In this document: in pieces, positions 8,221-16,597 of the stretch | How the letters are laid out: each line of letters begins with the position of its first letter | How positions within the stretch are numbered: position 1 is the stretch's first letter | Made by a program: the position numbers and the translations under genes | Source of the DNA: Sellimonas catena | GTDB taxonomy: Bacteria; Bacillota; Clostridia; Lachnospirales; Lachnospiraceae | Length of the DNA: 64,000 bases | NCBI RefSeq assembly: GCF_045063725.1 | Contig: NZ_CP173695.1 | Reading direction: 5' to 3' (one strand) | Notes under the pieces: generated by a model | What the model saw: only the letters and a program-made list of their open reading frames with translations | Told to the model about the DNA's origin: nothing | The model's database searches: none

Positions 8221-9538
8221 TTCGATCTCCGTTTTTCCATTCCTTTATCTTCTGAAGGCGCTCTTTTACTTTGCGCTCTTCTCCCTGTTCCGTCGGCTCA
8301 TAATAGATTCTTCCCTTTAAACTGTCCGGCATACACTGCATACGGGTCAGTTTTTCTTCAGTATTATGAGCATATTCATACCCTTTTCCGTAATTTAACT
8401 CTTTCATCAGTCCTGTTGGCGCATTTCTCAATACCAGCGGCACCGGCTCTGCGCGTTTTTCTTTCACATCCCGCTTGCAGGACTCACACGCCCGGTACAG
8501 GGCATTGGATTTTGGCGCCATTGCCAGATATACAACTGCATGGGTCAGATGTACATCGCACTCCGGCATTCCAAGAAAATGGCACGCCTGATATGCCGCA
8601 ACCGACACCTGCAGCGCCCGGCTGTCTGCCATCCCCACATCCTCGCTTGCAAACCGGATCAGTCTCCGGGCAATATAAAGTGGATTTTCTCCGCCTTCCA
8701 GCATCCGGCACATCCAGTAGACTGCTGCATCAGGATCGCTGTTTCTCATGGACTTGTGAAGGGCGGAAATCAGATTGTAATGCTCCTCCCCGGTCTTATC
8801 ATAGAGCAGAGATTTCCGGCTGATACACTGCTCCAGTCCTTCATTGGTGATCTGGATTCCCTCTGCGCTCATTTCCCCGTTCAGCACCGCCATCTCCAGC
8901 GTATTCAGCGCAGTCCTGGCATCCCCGTTTGCAAAGGCGGCGATCGCCTCTATCTGCTGCCCGGTAATCTGAATATTCTGATTTCCGAATCCCGCCGGAC
9001 TTTTCAACGCATGCTCGAGCAGTTTCACCAAATCTTTCGTCTCCAGTGCTTTCAGTACAAAGACCTTGCATCTGGAAAGGAGCGCGGAATTTACCTCAAA
9101 AGACGGATTCTCCGTAGTCGCCCCGATCAGAATAATACTTCCTTTTTCCACAAACGGAAGGAAGGCATCCTGCTGCGCCTTGTTGAACCGGTGGATCTCG
9201 TCCACGAAGAGCACGGTCCGTTTTCCCATCTGACGCTGCATCTCCGCCGTATTCATGACTTCCTTAATCTCTTTGATCCCGCTTGTCACGGCACTGAAAT
9301 TGACAAACTCCGCCTTCGTTTTCCCCGCAATGATACTTGCAAGGGTTGTCTTTCCGACACCAGGCGGCCCCCAGAAAATCATGGAGGAGATCTGATCTTT
9401 CTCAATCAGCTGCCTTAAAATCCTCCCTCTCCCGACCAGATGCTCCTGCCCTGCAAACTCCTCCAAAGAGGAAGGGCGAAGCCGGGAGGCAAGAGGCGCC
9501 GACCGTTCTCTGTCATCAAATAACGATAATTGTTCCAT
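8207..9538 (-). CDS. rarA: Replication-associated recombination protein A (AAA+ ATPase)
   Basis: 443 residues, the usual length of RarA/MgsA, a clamp-loader-like AAA+ ATPase acting at stalled replication forks. Walker A GPPGVGKTT is at about residue 56, Walker B with LFVDEIHRFNKAQQD at about 110, and sensor 1 with GATTENPSF follows. The C-terminal tetramerisation region contains the family-typical HKSMRNSDPDAAVYWMCRMLEGGE and the RxxxGxxYxYxH-like ending. It heads a two-gene unit with the DUF975/CmpB membrane protein, which it overlaps. Confidence 0.95.
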   Translation of the reverse strand: MEQLSLFDDRERSAPLASRLRPSSLEEFAGQEHLVGRGRILRQLIEKDQISSMIFWGPPGVGKTTLASIIAGKTKAEFVNFSAVTSGIKEIKEVMNTAEMQRQMGKRTVLFVDEIHRFNKAQQDAFLPFVEKGSIILIGATTENPSFEVNSALLSRCKVFVLKALETKDLVKLLEHALKSPAGFGNQNIQITGQQIEAIAAFANGDARTALNTLEMAVLNGEMSAEGIQITNEGLEQCISRKSLLYDKTGEEHYNLISALHKSMRNSDPDAAVYWMCRMLEGGENPLYIARRLIRFASEDVGMADSRALQVSVAAYQACHFLGMPECDVHLTHAVVYLAMAPKSNALYRACESCKRDVKEKRAEPVPLVLRNAPTGLMKELNYGKGYEYAHNTEEKLTRMQCMPDSLKGRIYYEPTEQGEERKVKERLQKIKEWKNGDRNDVE

Positions 9539-9597
9539 AGCTCTTTTTTACCTCCTTTTTCATCTCGCCCCTGTTGCAGGCTGTCTGACTGACCGGA

Positions 9598-10953
9598 TTA
9601 TTCTGACCGCTCAAATACCTGCGGCTTCAGATATGGTTCAAAGTAAGCCTGAATACTCTCCGGTGAAAAATCCTCATTCGTCTCCTGATGGACACCGCTG
9701 GCCGCTGCCAGCTCCTCGGTATATTTTTCCAGCGGATATACCGCATATCCTGAATATCCCGGTTCATAATGCATCACGAGAGGCTCCATGGAGTACGTTT
9801 CAATACTGATCTCGCCTGTATCCGGATCTTTGACAAACGTCATATCTGCCATTCCCTCCAGAAGCTGGGAAATCCCCTGCTGTCCGGAAACAAAATTCCC
9901 AAGAGAATAGTACACAAGCATCTGCTTTCCATCCGGACGTTCCATCATGCCGTACGGACGAATTACATGCGGATGCGTGCCAATCACTACATCTACTCCA
10001 AGATCGGCCAGATACTCCACCCGTTCTTTCGTCGCTTCATCCGGTTCATTTTGATATTCCACCCCGGTATGCAGAAAGACCATCACGATATCCGCCTCTT
10101 CTTTGGCTCGTTCCACATCCGCTTTTACCGTCTTTTCATCATAGACATCAACCGCATAAGATTCATTTTCTGGAACCGGAGCTCCGATATTGATCAGGGT
10201 TGTGTAATTCATCATTGCAATCTTAAACGCCTTCTTCTCGATGATCTTCACCCGGTCCGCCTGCTGGTCTTCGGCGCTTTCATGAATTCCAAGCACTGCC
10301 GGAGGCGTCTCCTGGGATTCCCAGAAAGCAAGGGAATCTGTCACTCCTTCTTTTCCTTTATCATAGGAATGATTCGTTGCCATGGTAATCACATCGAATC
10401 CCAGATTTGCAAGGGCCTGGCCGCCTTCCTGCGGCATTCCAAAGGTCGGGTAGCCGCTCGTATTGTCGTGGCTGCTCACAATCGGCGTCTCCTGATTGAC
10501 AACGGCAAGATCCGCCCCTTCAATCTCTTCTTTTACATTTTCATAAATGTAATCATAGCTCCACACTCCGCTTTCCTGCTGTCCGTCGGCCAGTACGGTG
10601 TCATGGAAAAAGTTGTCTCCAACAGCCACCATGTGCAGTGTGTGCTCCTCTTTTTCTTTTTTCTCCGCTTCTTCCCGTTTTTTCTTCTCTTTGGCTTCTT
10701 TCTCCGCCTGAATCTTCGCATCAGTCTCTACTGCCTTCTGATGGCAGGAGCGGATCGATGAAATCAAGCCAACAATCAGCACAAGAATCAGTACCATACA
10801 GCCGATCAGAATTCTCCGCTTCCAGATCAGCTTCTTCCGGCGCTTTTCTCTTCGGATTCTCTTGCGCCTGGCTAATTCCCGTCTTTTTTCCTCTTCGGTC
10901 ATAGCTTTCCACCCTCTTTTCTCTTTTGTAACTGTTTTCATTCCTTCAGACAT
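9598..10953 (-). CDS. CapA-family (PGA_cap) membrane-anchored metallophosphatase-like protein
   Basis: 451 residues. A highly basic N-terminus (RRELARRKRIRREKRRKK) precedes one membrane helix (about residues 47-66) and a charged, probably coiled-coil linker rich in Lys/Glu. The CapA domain starts at about residue 106 with HMVAVGDNFFHDT and contains VNQETPIV, TMATNHSYDKGKEGV, FLHTGVEYQNEP and VVIGTHPHVIRP, the Asp/His/Asn motifs of the calcineurin-like fold. The name refers to poly-gamma-glutamate capsule synthesis, but no capB, capC or capE lies nearby, so a PGA role is not supported. The domain is predicted to lie outside the membrane. Confidence 0.85.
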   Translation of the reverse strand: MSEGMKTVTKEKRGWKAMTEEEKRRELARRKRIRREKRRKKLIWKRRILIGCMVLILVLIVGLISSIRSCHQKAVETDAKIQAEKEAKEKKKREEAEKKEKEEHTLHMVAVGDNFFHDTVLADGQQESGVWSYDYIYENVKEEIEGADLAVVNQETPIVSSHDNTSGYPTFGMPQEGGQALANLGFDVITMATNHSYDKGKEGVTDSLAFWESQETPPAVLGIHESAEDQQADRVKIIEKKAFKIAMMNYTTLINIGAPVPENESYAVDVYDEKTVKADVERAKEEADIVMVFLHTGVEYQNEPDEATKERVEYLADLGVDVVIGTHPHVIRPYGMMERPDGKQMLVYYSLGNFVSGQQGISQLLEGMADMTFVKDPDTGEISIETYSMEPLVMHYEPGYSGYAVYPLEKYTEELAAASGVHQETNEDFSPESIQAYFEPYLKPQVFERSE

Positions 10954-11001
10954 TTCGTCCTGTGCTGATTATACCATATTCGACATAAAAAGGCAGTAAA
11001 A

Positions 11002-11050
11002 AGAGATGCGCCCCGGATATATGTTACACTTCTATCCTGGCACATCTCTT
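11002..11050 (-). terminator. Terminator of the C-S lyase gene
   Basis: Long imperfect stem with outer arms AGAGATG/CATCTCT and an inner GGATA/TATCC, followed on the minus strand by TTTTTACTGCC. Confidence 0.65.
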
Positions 11051-11070
11051 TTGTAATCAGCCTTTATCCT

Positions 11071-12282
11071 TTAAAATACATATTCGTCAAGCCGACGGAA
11101 TGCTTCCTGCACCCTGGAAAGCGGCAGCGCAAGGTTCATACGAATACCGTATTCACCGTGGAACGGACGTCCGTCCTGCCATGCAACACCGACATCCCAT
11201 CCTGCCTTCAAAAGCTCGTCCACTGTTTTTCCATGCTTTTTGCACCACTCTTCACAATCCAGGAACAACATGTAGGTTTCCTGCGGTTTTGAGAGGTTTA
11301 CACCTTCAAAATGCTCTTTGATGTAATCATATGCATAGTCCACATTTCCGGACAGTACCTGACGGAGCTCATCTACCCACTCAGCTCCTTCTTTCCTGTA
11401 TGCTCCCACAAGCGCATGCATGGAGAGCACATTCATGGAATTATAATGGCATTTGCTGCTGCTTGCCACAACTCGGTCACGAAGATAGGAATTATAGATC
11501 ACGTGATAACTTCCAATCAGACCGGCCAGATTGAATGTCTTGCTTGGCGCATACAGTGCGATGGTCCGGTTCTTTGCGTCCACGCTTACAGACTGGGTCG
11601 GTGTGTGGTGATATCCTTCCAAAATCAGATCAGACCAGATCTCGTCGGAAATAACAATACAGTCGTTTGCCTTGTAGACTTCCATGGCCTTTTCGATTTC
11701 TTCCGGCTCCCAGACTCTTCCGGTCGGGTTGTGTGGATTACAGAACACTGCGACATGGATCTTGTTTGCCTTGATTTTGGCATCCATATCTTCATAGTCC
11801 ATCCGCCAGACTCCTTCTTCATCCTGCTTTAACAGACTGTGTACGATCTTATACCCTGCTCCTTCGATACTGTTTGTAAAACCGATATAAGTCGGACTGT
11901 GAACAAGGATCGGATCCCCATGAGATGCAAACGCATTCAGTGCAGATACCAGTCCCCCAAGCACTCCGTTCTCATAACCGATATCTTCCTTTGTAAGTCC
12001 TTCCACGCCTTTACGTTCCTTATGCCAGTTGATGATGGCGTCGAAATATGCATCCGATGGATTAAAATATCCAAATGCCGGATGTTCCAGACGTGTCTTC
12101 ACCTCTTCGATAATAGACGGCGCTGTCGGGAAATTCATGTCCGCCACCCACATCGGGATCAGATCAAACCCTTCCTTCGGGCCTCCCGGCGCAAATCCCC
12201 CTGCCGGAGCATTGCCCGGAAGATCCACTGCAATGGCGTCCTTACCGCGCCGGTCCATAATGGATGTAAAATCATACTTCAT
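11071..12282 (-). CDS. patB: PatB/MalY-type pyridoxal-phosphate C-S lyase (cystathionine beta-lyase-like)
   Basis: 403 residues, fold-type I PLP enzyme. The opening with DFTSIMDRRG and PMWVADMNFPTAPSI is characteristic of the MalY/PatB branch, which cleaves C-S bonds of cystathionine or cysteine conjugates. CNPHNPTGRVW, VISDEIWSDLI and APSKTFNLAGLIGS (PLP lysine at about residue 246) are present. The start has GAGGAGGTTTACCAAC upstream. It is monocistronic, with an extended -10 promoter and its own terminator. Members can also act as regulators or aminotransferases, so the substrate is open. Confidence 0.85.
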   Translation of the reverse strand: MKYDFTSIMDRRGKDAIAVDLPGNAPAGGFAPGGPKEGFDLIPMWVADMNFPTAPSIIEEVKTRLEHPAFGYFNPSDAYFDAIINWHKERKGVEGLTKEDIGYENGVLGGLVSALNAFASHGDPILVHSPTYIGFTNSIEGAGYKIVHSLLKQDEEGVWRMDYEDMDAKIKANKIHVAVFCNPHNPTGRVWEPEEIEKAMEVYKANDCIVISDEIWSDLILEGYHHTPTQSVSVDAKNRTIALYAPSKTFNLAGLIGSYHVIYNSYLRDRVVASSSKCHYNSMNVLSMHALVGAYRKEGAEWVDELRQVLSGNVDYAYDYIKEHFEGVNLSKPQETYMLFLDCEEWCKKHGKTVDELLKAGWDVGVAWQDGRPFHGEYGIRMNLALPLSRVQEAFRRLDEYVF

Positions 12283-12343
12283 GTTGGTAAACCTCCTCGT
12301 TTTTGCTGTCGTATCTTCTCTTGCAAACGCAAGCGCTTTTATT

Positions 12344-12352
12344 ATTATACCA
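12344..12352 (-). promoter_or_regulatory. Extended -10 promoter of the C-S lyase gene
   Basis: TGGTATAAT on the minus strand, about 62 bases before the start codon. The -35 is weak. The leader contains only a short hairpin CTTGC-GTTT-GCAAG. Confidence 0.5.
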
Positions 12353-12411
12353 CAATCATCCCGGTATGCGGTACAAGTTACTGATAGATACTTCCCAATG
12401 TCTTCGGAAAC

Positions 12412-12957
12412 TTATAGCTTTTCCTGATAAAAGCAGATCTCTCCATTGTCAGGATGCGGTACCCCTGTCATCGCCTGAATCATATATCCATGTCCGGCAA
12501 CTATGATTTTATGATACTGTCTGTATTTTTTCAGAACTGCTTCCACCCTCTGCCGGATATCCTCCGATGACTCCCAGAGGGCTCCTTCCGTCGCTTCTCC
12601 GTTACGTTCCATGAACTCGTGAAATGCTTTGTGAGCCGTTTCATTTTCTTCATATATGTAATGCTTGTTTGCCACCCATTCATGCAGGTCGGTCTCTACG
12701 GCAATCGGCAGATCCAACCGCCTGGAAAGAATTGCCGCTGTCTGGACCGCCCTTGTATAAGGAGATGTCAGAATTAACTCTGCATCTTTCAGTCTCGGAT
12801 CTTTGGCTGCCTCTTCAATCTGACGGATCCCTTCTTCGGAAAGCGGTGCCATATTCACACCGAATCCCTGATAAATCTTTTGATCTTTCAGAGAATAATC
12901 AGTCTGACCATGCCGGATAAAATAAACATTCATGGATGCTTCATGAAAAGTTTCCAT
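12412..12957 (-). CDS. Histidine phosphatase (phosphoglycerate mutase-like) family protein
   Basis: 181 residues from the ATG at 12957, chosen because AAGGAGTGATCAGT precedes it; an in-frame ATG at 13005 has no good site. The catalytic FIRHGQTDYS motif lies near the N-terminus, the SPYTRAVQTA motif follows, and the second catalytic His lies in VAGHGYMI near the C-terminus. The branch acts on varied phosphoesters; length and motifs fit small cytoplasmic phosphatases of the CobC/GpmB type. There are no cobalamin or glycolytic neighbours, so the substrate is unknown. Confidence 0.85.
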   Translation of the reverse strand: METFHEASMNVYFIRHGQTDYSLKDQKIYQGFGVNMAPLSEEGIRQIEEAAKDPRLKDAELILTSPYTRAVQTAAILSRRLDLPIAVETDLHEWVANKHYIYEENETAHKAFHEFMERNGEATEGALWESSEDIRQRVEAVLKKYRQYHKIIVAGHGYMIQAMTGVPHPDNGEICFYQEKL

Positions 12958-13013
12958 ACTGATCACTCCTTGCTTTTTATCGTAAGTATATGATATTTTT
13001 CTCATGCTTCCTG

Positions 13014-13093
13014 GTTTTTGTCAATCCATTTCGCAATCTTTTTGATGTCCAGATTTGCAAAGTCTGTTGTGTCGATGTCGAAAATTCAATAAT
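13014..13093 (-). pseudogene. C-terminal remnant of an unidentified minus-strand gene
   Basis: On the minus strand an open frame reads IFDIDTTDFANLDIKKIAKW and on to IDKNQEA and a stop. It has protein-like composition but is preceded by an in-frame stop after only 28 codons and has no start. It looks like the surviving end of a gene cut by whatever introduced the adjacent plus-strand island. The family is not recognised. Confidence 0.35.
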
Positions 13094-13209
13094 ACTAAGA
13101 GATTTCAAACCAGTGGGTGTTCCAAAAAGTTTGATATTCATTGTGTTCTTTTGTATAATATATTTAAACAGCTTGAACAAAAAAGAGCTTTGAGAAAGGA
13201 CGTGACACT

Positions 13210-13749
13210 ATGCCATTACCGGAAAAACGCTATACATCAGATGATTACTGGAACCTTCCGGACGGAGAACGTGCAGAACTAATTAACGGACAGCTTTACA
13301 TGATGGCTCCTCCAAGTCGCTTACATCAGGAACTGGTACATCAGTTAAGCCGCATTATTGGCAACTACATTTCTGACAAACGTGGTGACTGTAAAATCTA
13401 TCCTGCACCATTTGCCGTAAACCTCAACGCAGATGATACCGTGTATGTTGAGCCGGATATCTCTGTTATCTGCTCAAAAGATAAGCTGACCGATAAAGGA
13501 TGTGTTGGTGCTCCCGACTTCATCATCGAGATTGTCTCTCCAGGCAGTCGTAAGCTGGACTACAGCATCAAAAATGGCAAATATGCCGAGGCAGGTGTCC
13601 GCGAATACTGGATTGTCGATCCCGAAAAGGAACGAACGACTGTTTACCATTATGACGAAGATTCCGCTCCGGTCATGATTCCTTTCGATCAGCCTGTAAC
13701 AGTGGGAATATATGGAGATTTAAGCTTTACAATAGCTTCTTTGATCTAG
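13210..13749 (+). CDS. Uma2-family (DUF820) putative PD-(D/E)XK endonuclease
   Basis: 179 residues. AGAAAGGACGTGACACT precedes the ATG. The family signature is clear: YTSDDYWNLPDGERAELINGQL at the start, SRLHQELVHQLSRII, VEPDISVIC, PDFIIEIVSPGS and the K-x-Y-x-x-x-GVREYWIVDP segment. These supply the Asp/Glu/Lys residues of a PD-(D/E)XK-like nuclease fold. Biological roles of Uma2 proteins are poorly known; they are common in accessory regions and multiply in cyanobacteria. It is the first gene of a small plus-strand island with no defence partner visible. Confidence 0.85.
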   Translation: MPLPEKRYTSDDYWNLPDGERAELINGQLYMMAPPSRLHQELVHQLSRIIGNYISDKRGDCKIYPAPFAVNLNADDTVYVEPDISVICSKDKLTDKGCVGAPDFIIEIVSPGSRKLDYSIKNGKYAEAGVREYWIVDPEKERTTVYHYDEDSAPVMIPFDQPVTVGIYGDLSFTIASLI

Positions 13750-13924
13750 GTGAAAAGTGGTGTGCTGATGGTATGATCTCATTATTCTTTAGCAACATCA
13801 CTCTTGCTCATGATAATACAGGACACAAATATCATACATCTTCTTATAGAAGAAAAAATAGAAAATCACCAGATGTCTCCATAGCAATCTGGGGAATAAT
13901 ATATAGAAAGGACGGTATAAAGGC

Positions 13925-14197
13925 ATGATGTATCCATATTTAACTCTTAATGATGATACGGAAATCACACATTCTGAGATGCTCCCAGATGGTCGTGTCA
14001 AAGTCTATATTGAAACACCCGATCTGAAAGACGGGTTCCATAATGCAACTTGTTTTCTTCCCGAATATGAATGGACAGATATTCACGGCTACTCAGAAAA
14101 CGAAATGAACTATTTCAAAAAACTGATTCGCAACAACGCGCACTTGATCATGGAGTTTTCTCAGGAAGGAGGCTTCTCTGATGCCGCAAATCTTTAG
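13925..14197 (+). CDS. DUF2442-like small protein, putative partner of DUF4160
   Basis: 90 residues starting MMYPYLTLNDDTEITHSEML. GAAAGGACGG lies about 12 bases upstream. Acidic with a mainly beta N-terminal half and a short helical end. It overlaps the next gene by 17 bases, so the two are co-translated. Position and size match the DUF2442 genes that commonly sit beside DUF4160 genes in toxin-antitoxin-like pairs; the family assignment itself is by resemblance and context and is tentative. Confidence 0.55.
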   Translation: MMYPYLTLNDDTEITHSEMLPDGRVKVYIETPDLKDGFHNATCFLPEYEWTDIHGYSENEMNYFKKLIRNNAHLIMEFSQEGGFSDAANL

Positions 14198-14459
14198 AAT
14201 TGGTTCCTATCTTGTTTACTTTTGGTCAAATGAAAACGATCCTCTGGAACCAGTACACGTGCATATTTCAGAAGGACGCGCATCAGCAAATGCCACAAAA
14301 ATTTGGATAACCAGCACTGGAAAAGCTTTAGTATGCAATAATAACTCCAAGATTCCTCAAAAAGAACTTCGCCGAATGATCCGAATTATCGAAGCAAACA
14401 GTGACCTTATATTAGACAAATGGTACACACAATTTGGTGAGATACGGTATTACCTCTAG
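14181..14459 (+). CDS. DUF4160 domain protein
   Basis: 92 residues. It opens MPQIFRIGSYLVYFWSNEND and contains EPVHVHISEGRASANATKIW, the typical DUF4160 core with the HVHI segment. GGAGGCTTCTCTG precedes the ATG and lies within the upstream gene, which overlaps it by 17 bases. DUF4160/DUF2442 pairs are often listed as possible toxin-antitoxin modules, without a proven activity known to me. A strong terminator follows about 60 bases downstream. Confidence 0.8.
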   Translation: MPQIFRIGSYLVYFWSNENDPLEPVHVHISEGRASANATKIWITSTGKALVCNNNSKIPQKELRRMIRIIEANSDLILDKWYTQFGEIRYYL

Positions 14460-14520
14460 CACTTTCACTTTTGTTATAAAATCATGATTACCTGTCAAGC
14501 ATGTATTTTGCATTGTAATA

Positions 14521-14554
14521 GGCTAGCGCCTAAGGTGCTAGCCTTCATTTCATT
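14521..14554 (+). terminator. Terminator of the DUF4160 unit
   Basis: 10-bp stem GGCTAGCGCC/GGTGCTAGCC (14521-14530 with 14534-14543), loop TAA, followed by a T-rich tail. Confidence 0.75.
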
Positions 14555-14660
14555 ATATTATTCTTATCTTTTATTCACAGTCTCCCGTTTCTTAATTCCA
14601 TACTAAAATTAAATCCTGATCATCGACACATAAAGTCTTGAAAAACTTAGAGGAGATACA

Positions 14661-14704
14661 GAAAAATAAAAATAAGCGGCACTCTGTTTTACAAAGTACC
14701 GCTT
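14661..14704 (-). terminator. Terminator of the GGGtGRT operon
   Basis: On the minus strand a stem AAGCGG...CCGCTT (14674-14704, two internal mismatches, loop of A and T) is followed by ATTTTTATTTTTC. Confidence 0.8.
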
Positions 14705-14718
14705 AAAATTAAAATTTC

Positions 14719-15729
14719 TTAGAATTTGCCAGCCTTAGCAGCTTCCTCAATGGCAACTGCAACAGCTACTGTCATACCAACCATCGGGTTGTTTCCTGCT
14801 CCGATCAGACCCATCATTTCTACATGAGCCGGTACGGAAGAGGATCCAGCGAACTGTGCGTCAGAGTGCATACGTCCTAATGTATCTGTCATACCGTAGG
14901 AAGCCGGTCCTGCTGCCATGTTGTCCGGGTGAAGTGTACGTCCTGTACCACCGCCGGATGCTACAGAGAAGTATTTCTTTCCTGCTTCGATACATTCTTT
15001 TTTGTATGTACCTGCAACCGGATGCTGGAAACGTGTCGGGTTTGTAGAGTTACCAGTGATGGATACGTCTACGCCCTCTTTCCACATGATTGCAACACCT
15101 TCACGAACATCGTTTGCTCCGTAGCAGTTTACTTTGGAACGAAGTCCGTCAGAGTAGGATGTACGGGAAACTTCTTTAAGTTCTCCTGTATAGTAGTCAT
15201 ACTCTGTCTGTACATATGTAAATCCGTTGATTCTGGAAATGATCTTTGCAGCATCTTTTCCAAGACCGTTTAAGATAACACGTAATGGTTTTTTACGTAC
15301 TTTGTTTGCTTTCTCAGCGATACCGATAGCACCTTCTGCTGCTGCGAAAGATTCGTGTCCTGCAAGGAATGCGAAGCAGTCTGTGTCTTCTTCCAGAAGC
15401 ATTTTTCCAAGGTTACCATGTCCAAGACCTACTTTTCTCTGGTCAGCTACAGATCCTGGAATACAGAAAGCCTGAAGTCCTTCTCCGATTGCTGCTGCTG
15501 CGTCTGCTGCTCTTGTGCATCCTTTTTTGATTGCGATTGCAGCACCTACAATATATGCCCAGCATGCGTTTTCAAAGCAGATCGGCTGAATGCCTTTTAC
15601 CTGATTGTAAACATCAAGGCCTGCGTCTTTTGTAATTTTCTCTGCTTCTTCGATAGAAGCGATGCCATAGCTGTTTAATACAGCGTTGATTTTATCAATT
15701 CGTCTTTCATATGATTCAAATAAAGCCAT
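14719..15729 (-). CDS. GGGtGRT family protein
   Basis: 336 residues. It carries the family signature SGGGTGRT (about residue 257) followed by LHPDNMAAGPASYGMTDT, and a C-terminus rich in small residues (GAGNNPMVGMTVAVAVAIEEA). AGGAGGACTTTTAAA precedes the ATG. It is the second gene of an operon with a NifU-like scaffold protein 20 bases upstream, an arrangement recurrent in Clostridia. No biochemical role is established that I know of; the glycine-rich motif suggests nucleotide or cofactor binding, and the partner suggests iron-sulfur work. Confidence 0.9.
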   Translation of the reverse strand: MALFESYERRIDKINAVLNSYGIASIEEAEKITKDAGLDVYNQVKGIQPICFENACWAYIVGAAIAIKKGCTRAADAAAAIGEGLQAFCIPGSVADQRKVGLGHGNLGKMLLEEDTDCFAFLAGHESFAAAEGAIGIAEKANKVRKKPLRVILNGLGKDAAKIISRINGFTYVQTEYDYYTGELKEVSRTSYSDGLRSKVNCYGANDVREGVAIMWKEGVDVSITGNSTNPTRFQHPVAGTYKKECIEAGKKYFSVASGGGTGRTLHPDNMAAGPASYGMTDTLGRMHSDAQFAGSSSVPAHVEMMGLIGAGNNPMVGMTVAVAVAIEEAAKAGKF

Positions 15730-15749
15730 TTTAAAAGTCCTCCTCTCGC

Positions 15750-16442
15750 CTATTCCTGTCTTGGGTCGATGATCTTCACTGCATCATCCACACGGCCATA
15801 CTGTCCCTGTGCTTTTTCCCATGCTTCGTTCGGTGTGTCACCTTTCTTAATGAAATCGGTGAATTTTCCAAGGCTTACGAATTTGTAACCGATGATCTCA
15901 TTGTTTTCGTCTAATGCGATTCCTGTTACATATCCTTCTGCCATTTCCAGATAACGAGGACCTTTTGCAAGTGTTCCGTACATGGTACCAACCTGGGAAC
16001 GAAGACCTTTTCCTAAGTCTTCCAGTCCTGCACCGATCGGAAGTCCGTCTTCAGAAAATGCGCTCTGTGTACGTCCGTATACGATCTGTAAGAAAAGCTC
16101 TCTCATTGCTGTGTTGATTGCGTCGCAGACAAGGTCTGTATTTAAAGCTTCGAGGATAGTTTTTCCTGGTAAGATCTCGGAAGCCATGGCTGCAGAATGT
16201 GTCATACCGGAGCATCCGATTGTTTCAACCAGTGCCTCCTGGATAATTCCGTCTTTTACGTTCAGTGTCAGCTTACATGTTCCCTGCTGAGGAGCACACC
16301 AGCCTACACCGTGTGTTAAACCGGAAATATCTTTAATTTCTTTTGCCTGTACCCATTTTGCTTCTTCTGGGATTGGAGCTGGTCCATGATTCGCACCCTG
16401 TGCAACTGGACACATCATTTCTACTTCGTGTGAATAAATCAT
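15750..16442 (-). CDS. NifU-like iron-sulfur cluster scaffold protein, partner of GGGtGRT
   Basis: 230 residues from the ATG at 16442, which has GAAAGGAGTCCTTAAG upstream; an in-frame ATG at 16460 is poorly placed. The N-terminal half has cysteines at GWCAPQQGTC and TIGCSGMTHSAAMAS, the latter matching the scaffold-type GCS segment, and a third conserved Cys (DLVCDAIN) follows. It differs from classical NifU/IscU in having a long C-terminal extension after the scaffold domain (from TQSAFSEDGLPIG). It is first in the operon. A dedicated Fe-S assembly or metal-trafficking role is inferred from family and neighbour. Confidence 0.8.
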   Translation of the reverse strand: MIYSHEVEMMCPVAQGANHGPAPIPEEAKWVQAKEIKDISGLTHGVGWCAPQQGTCKLTLNVKDGIIQEALVETIGCSGMTHSAAMASEILPGKTILEALNTDLVCDAINTAMRELFLQIVYGRTQSAFSEDGLPIGAGLEDLGKGLRSQVGTMYGTLAKGPRYLEMAEGYVTGIALDENNEIIGYKFVSLGKFTDFIKKGDTPNEAWEKAQGQYGRVDDAVKIIDPRQE

Positions 16443-16513
16443 CTTAAGGACTCCTTTCAACTATGTGTAATCTCTCTTGGGAGACTGCCTTTTGACAGCC
16501 TTTATCCGTGTTA

Positions 16514-16542
16514 ATTTTCTCACAAAAATGCGTTTTCGTCAA
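16514..16542 (-). promoter_or_regulatory. Candidate promoter of the NifU-like/GGGtGRT operon
   Basis: Minus-strand TTGACG (16537-16542), 17-base spacer, GAAAAT (16514-16519), about 72 bases before the start codon. Confidence 0.45.
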
Positions 16543-16597
16543 TCAGCTGATTGCACAAAACGTCGAATTTTTCGGTTAGATCCATGTGGCGATCATC

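Noticed and set aside
9769..10761. 330-codon plus-strand open frame opposite the CapA-type gene
   Set aside because: His/Ile/Arg-rich antisense of a recognised gene, no ribosome-binding site.
9598..10953. Poly-gamma-glutamate capsule operon
   Set aside because: Only the CapA-like domain is present; no capB, capC or capE in the neighbourhood.
12977..13180. 67-codon minus-strand ORF upstream of the histidine phosphatase
   Set aside because: Low-complexity reading with no ribosome-binding site; another frame of the same DNA gives the more protein-like C-terminal remnant.
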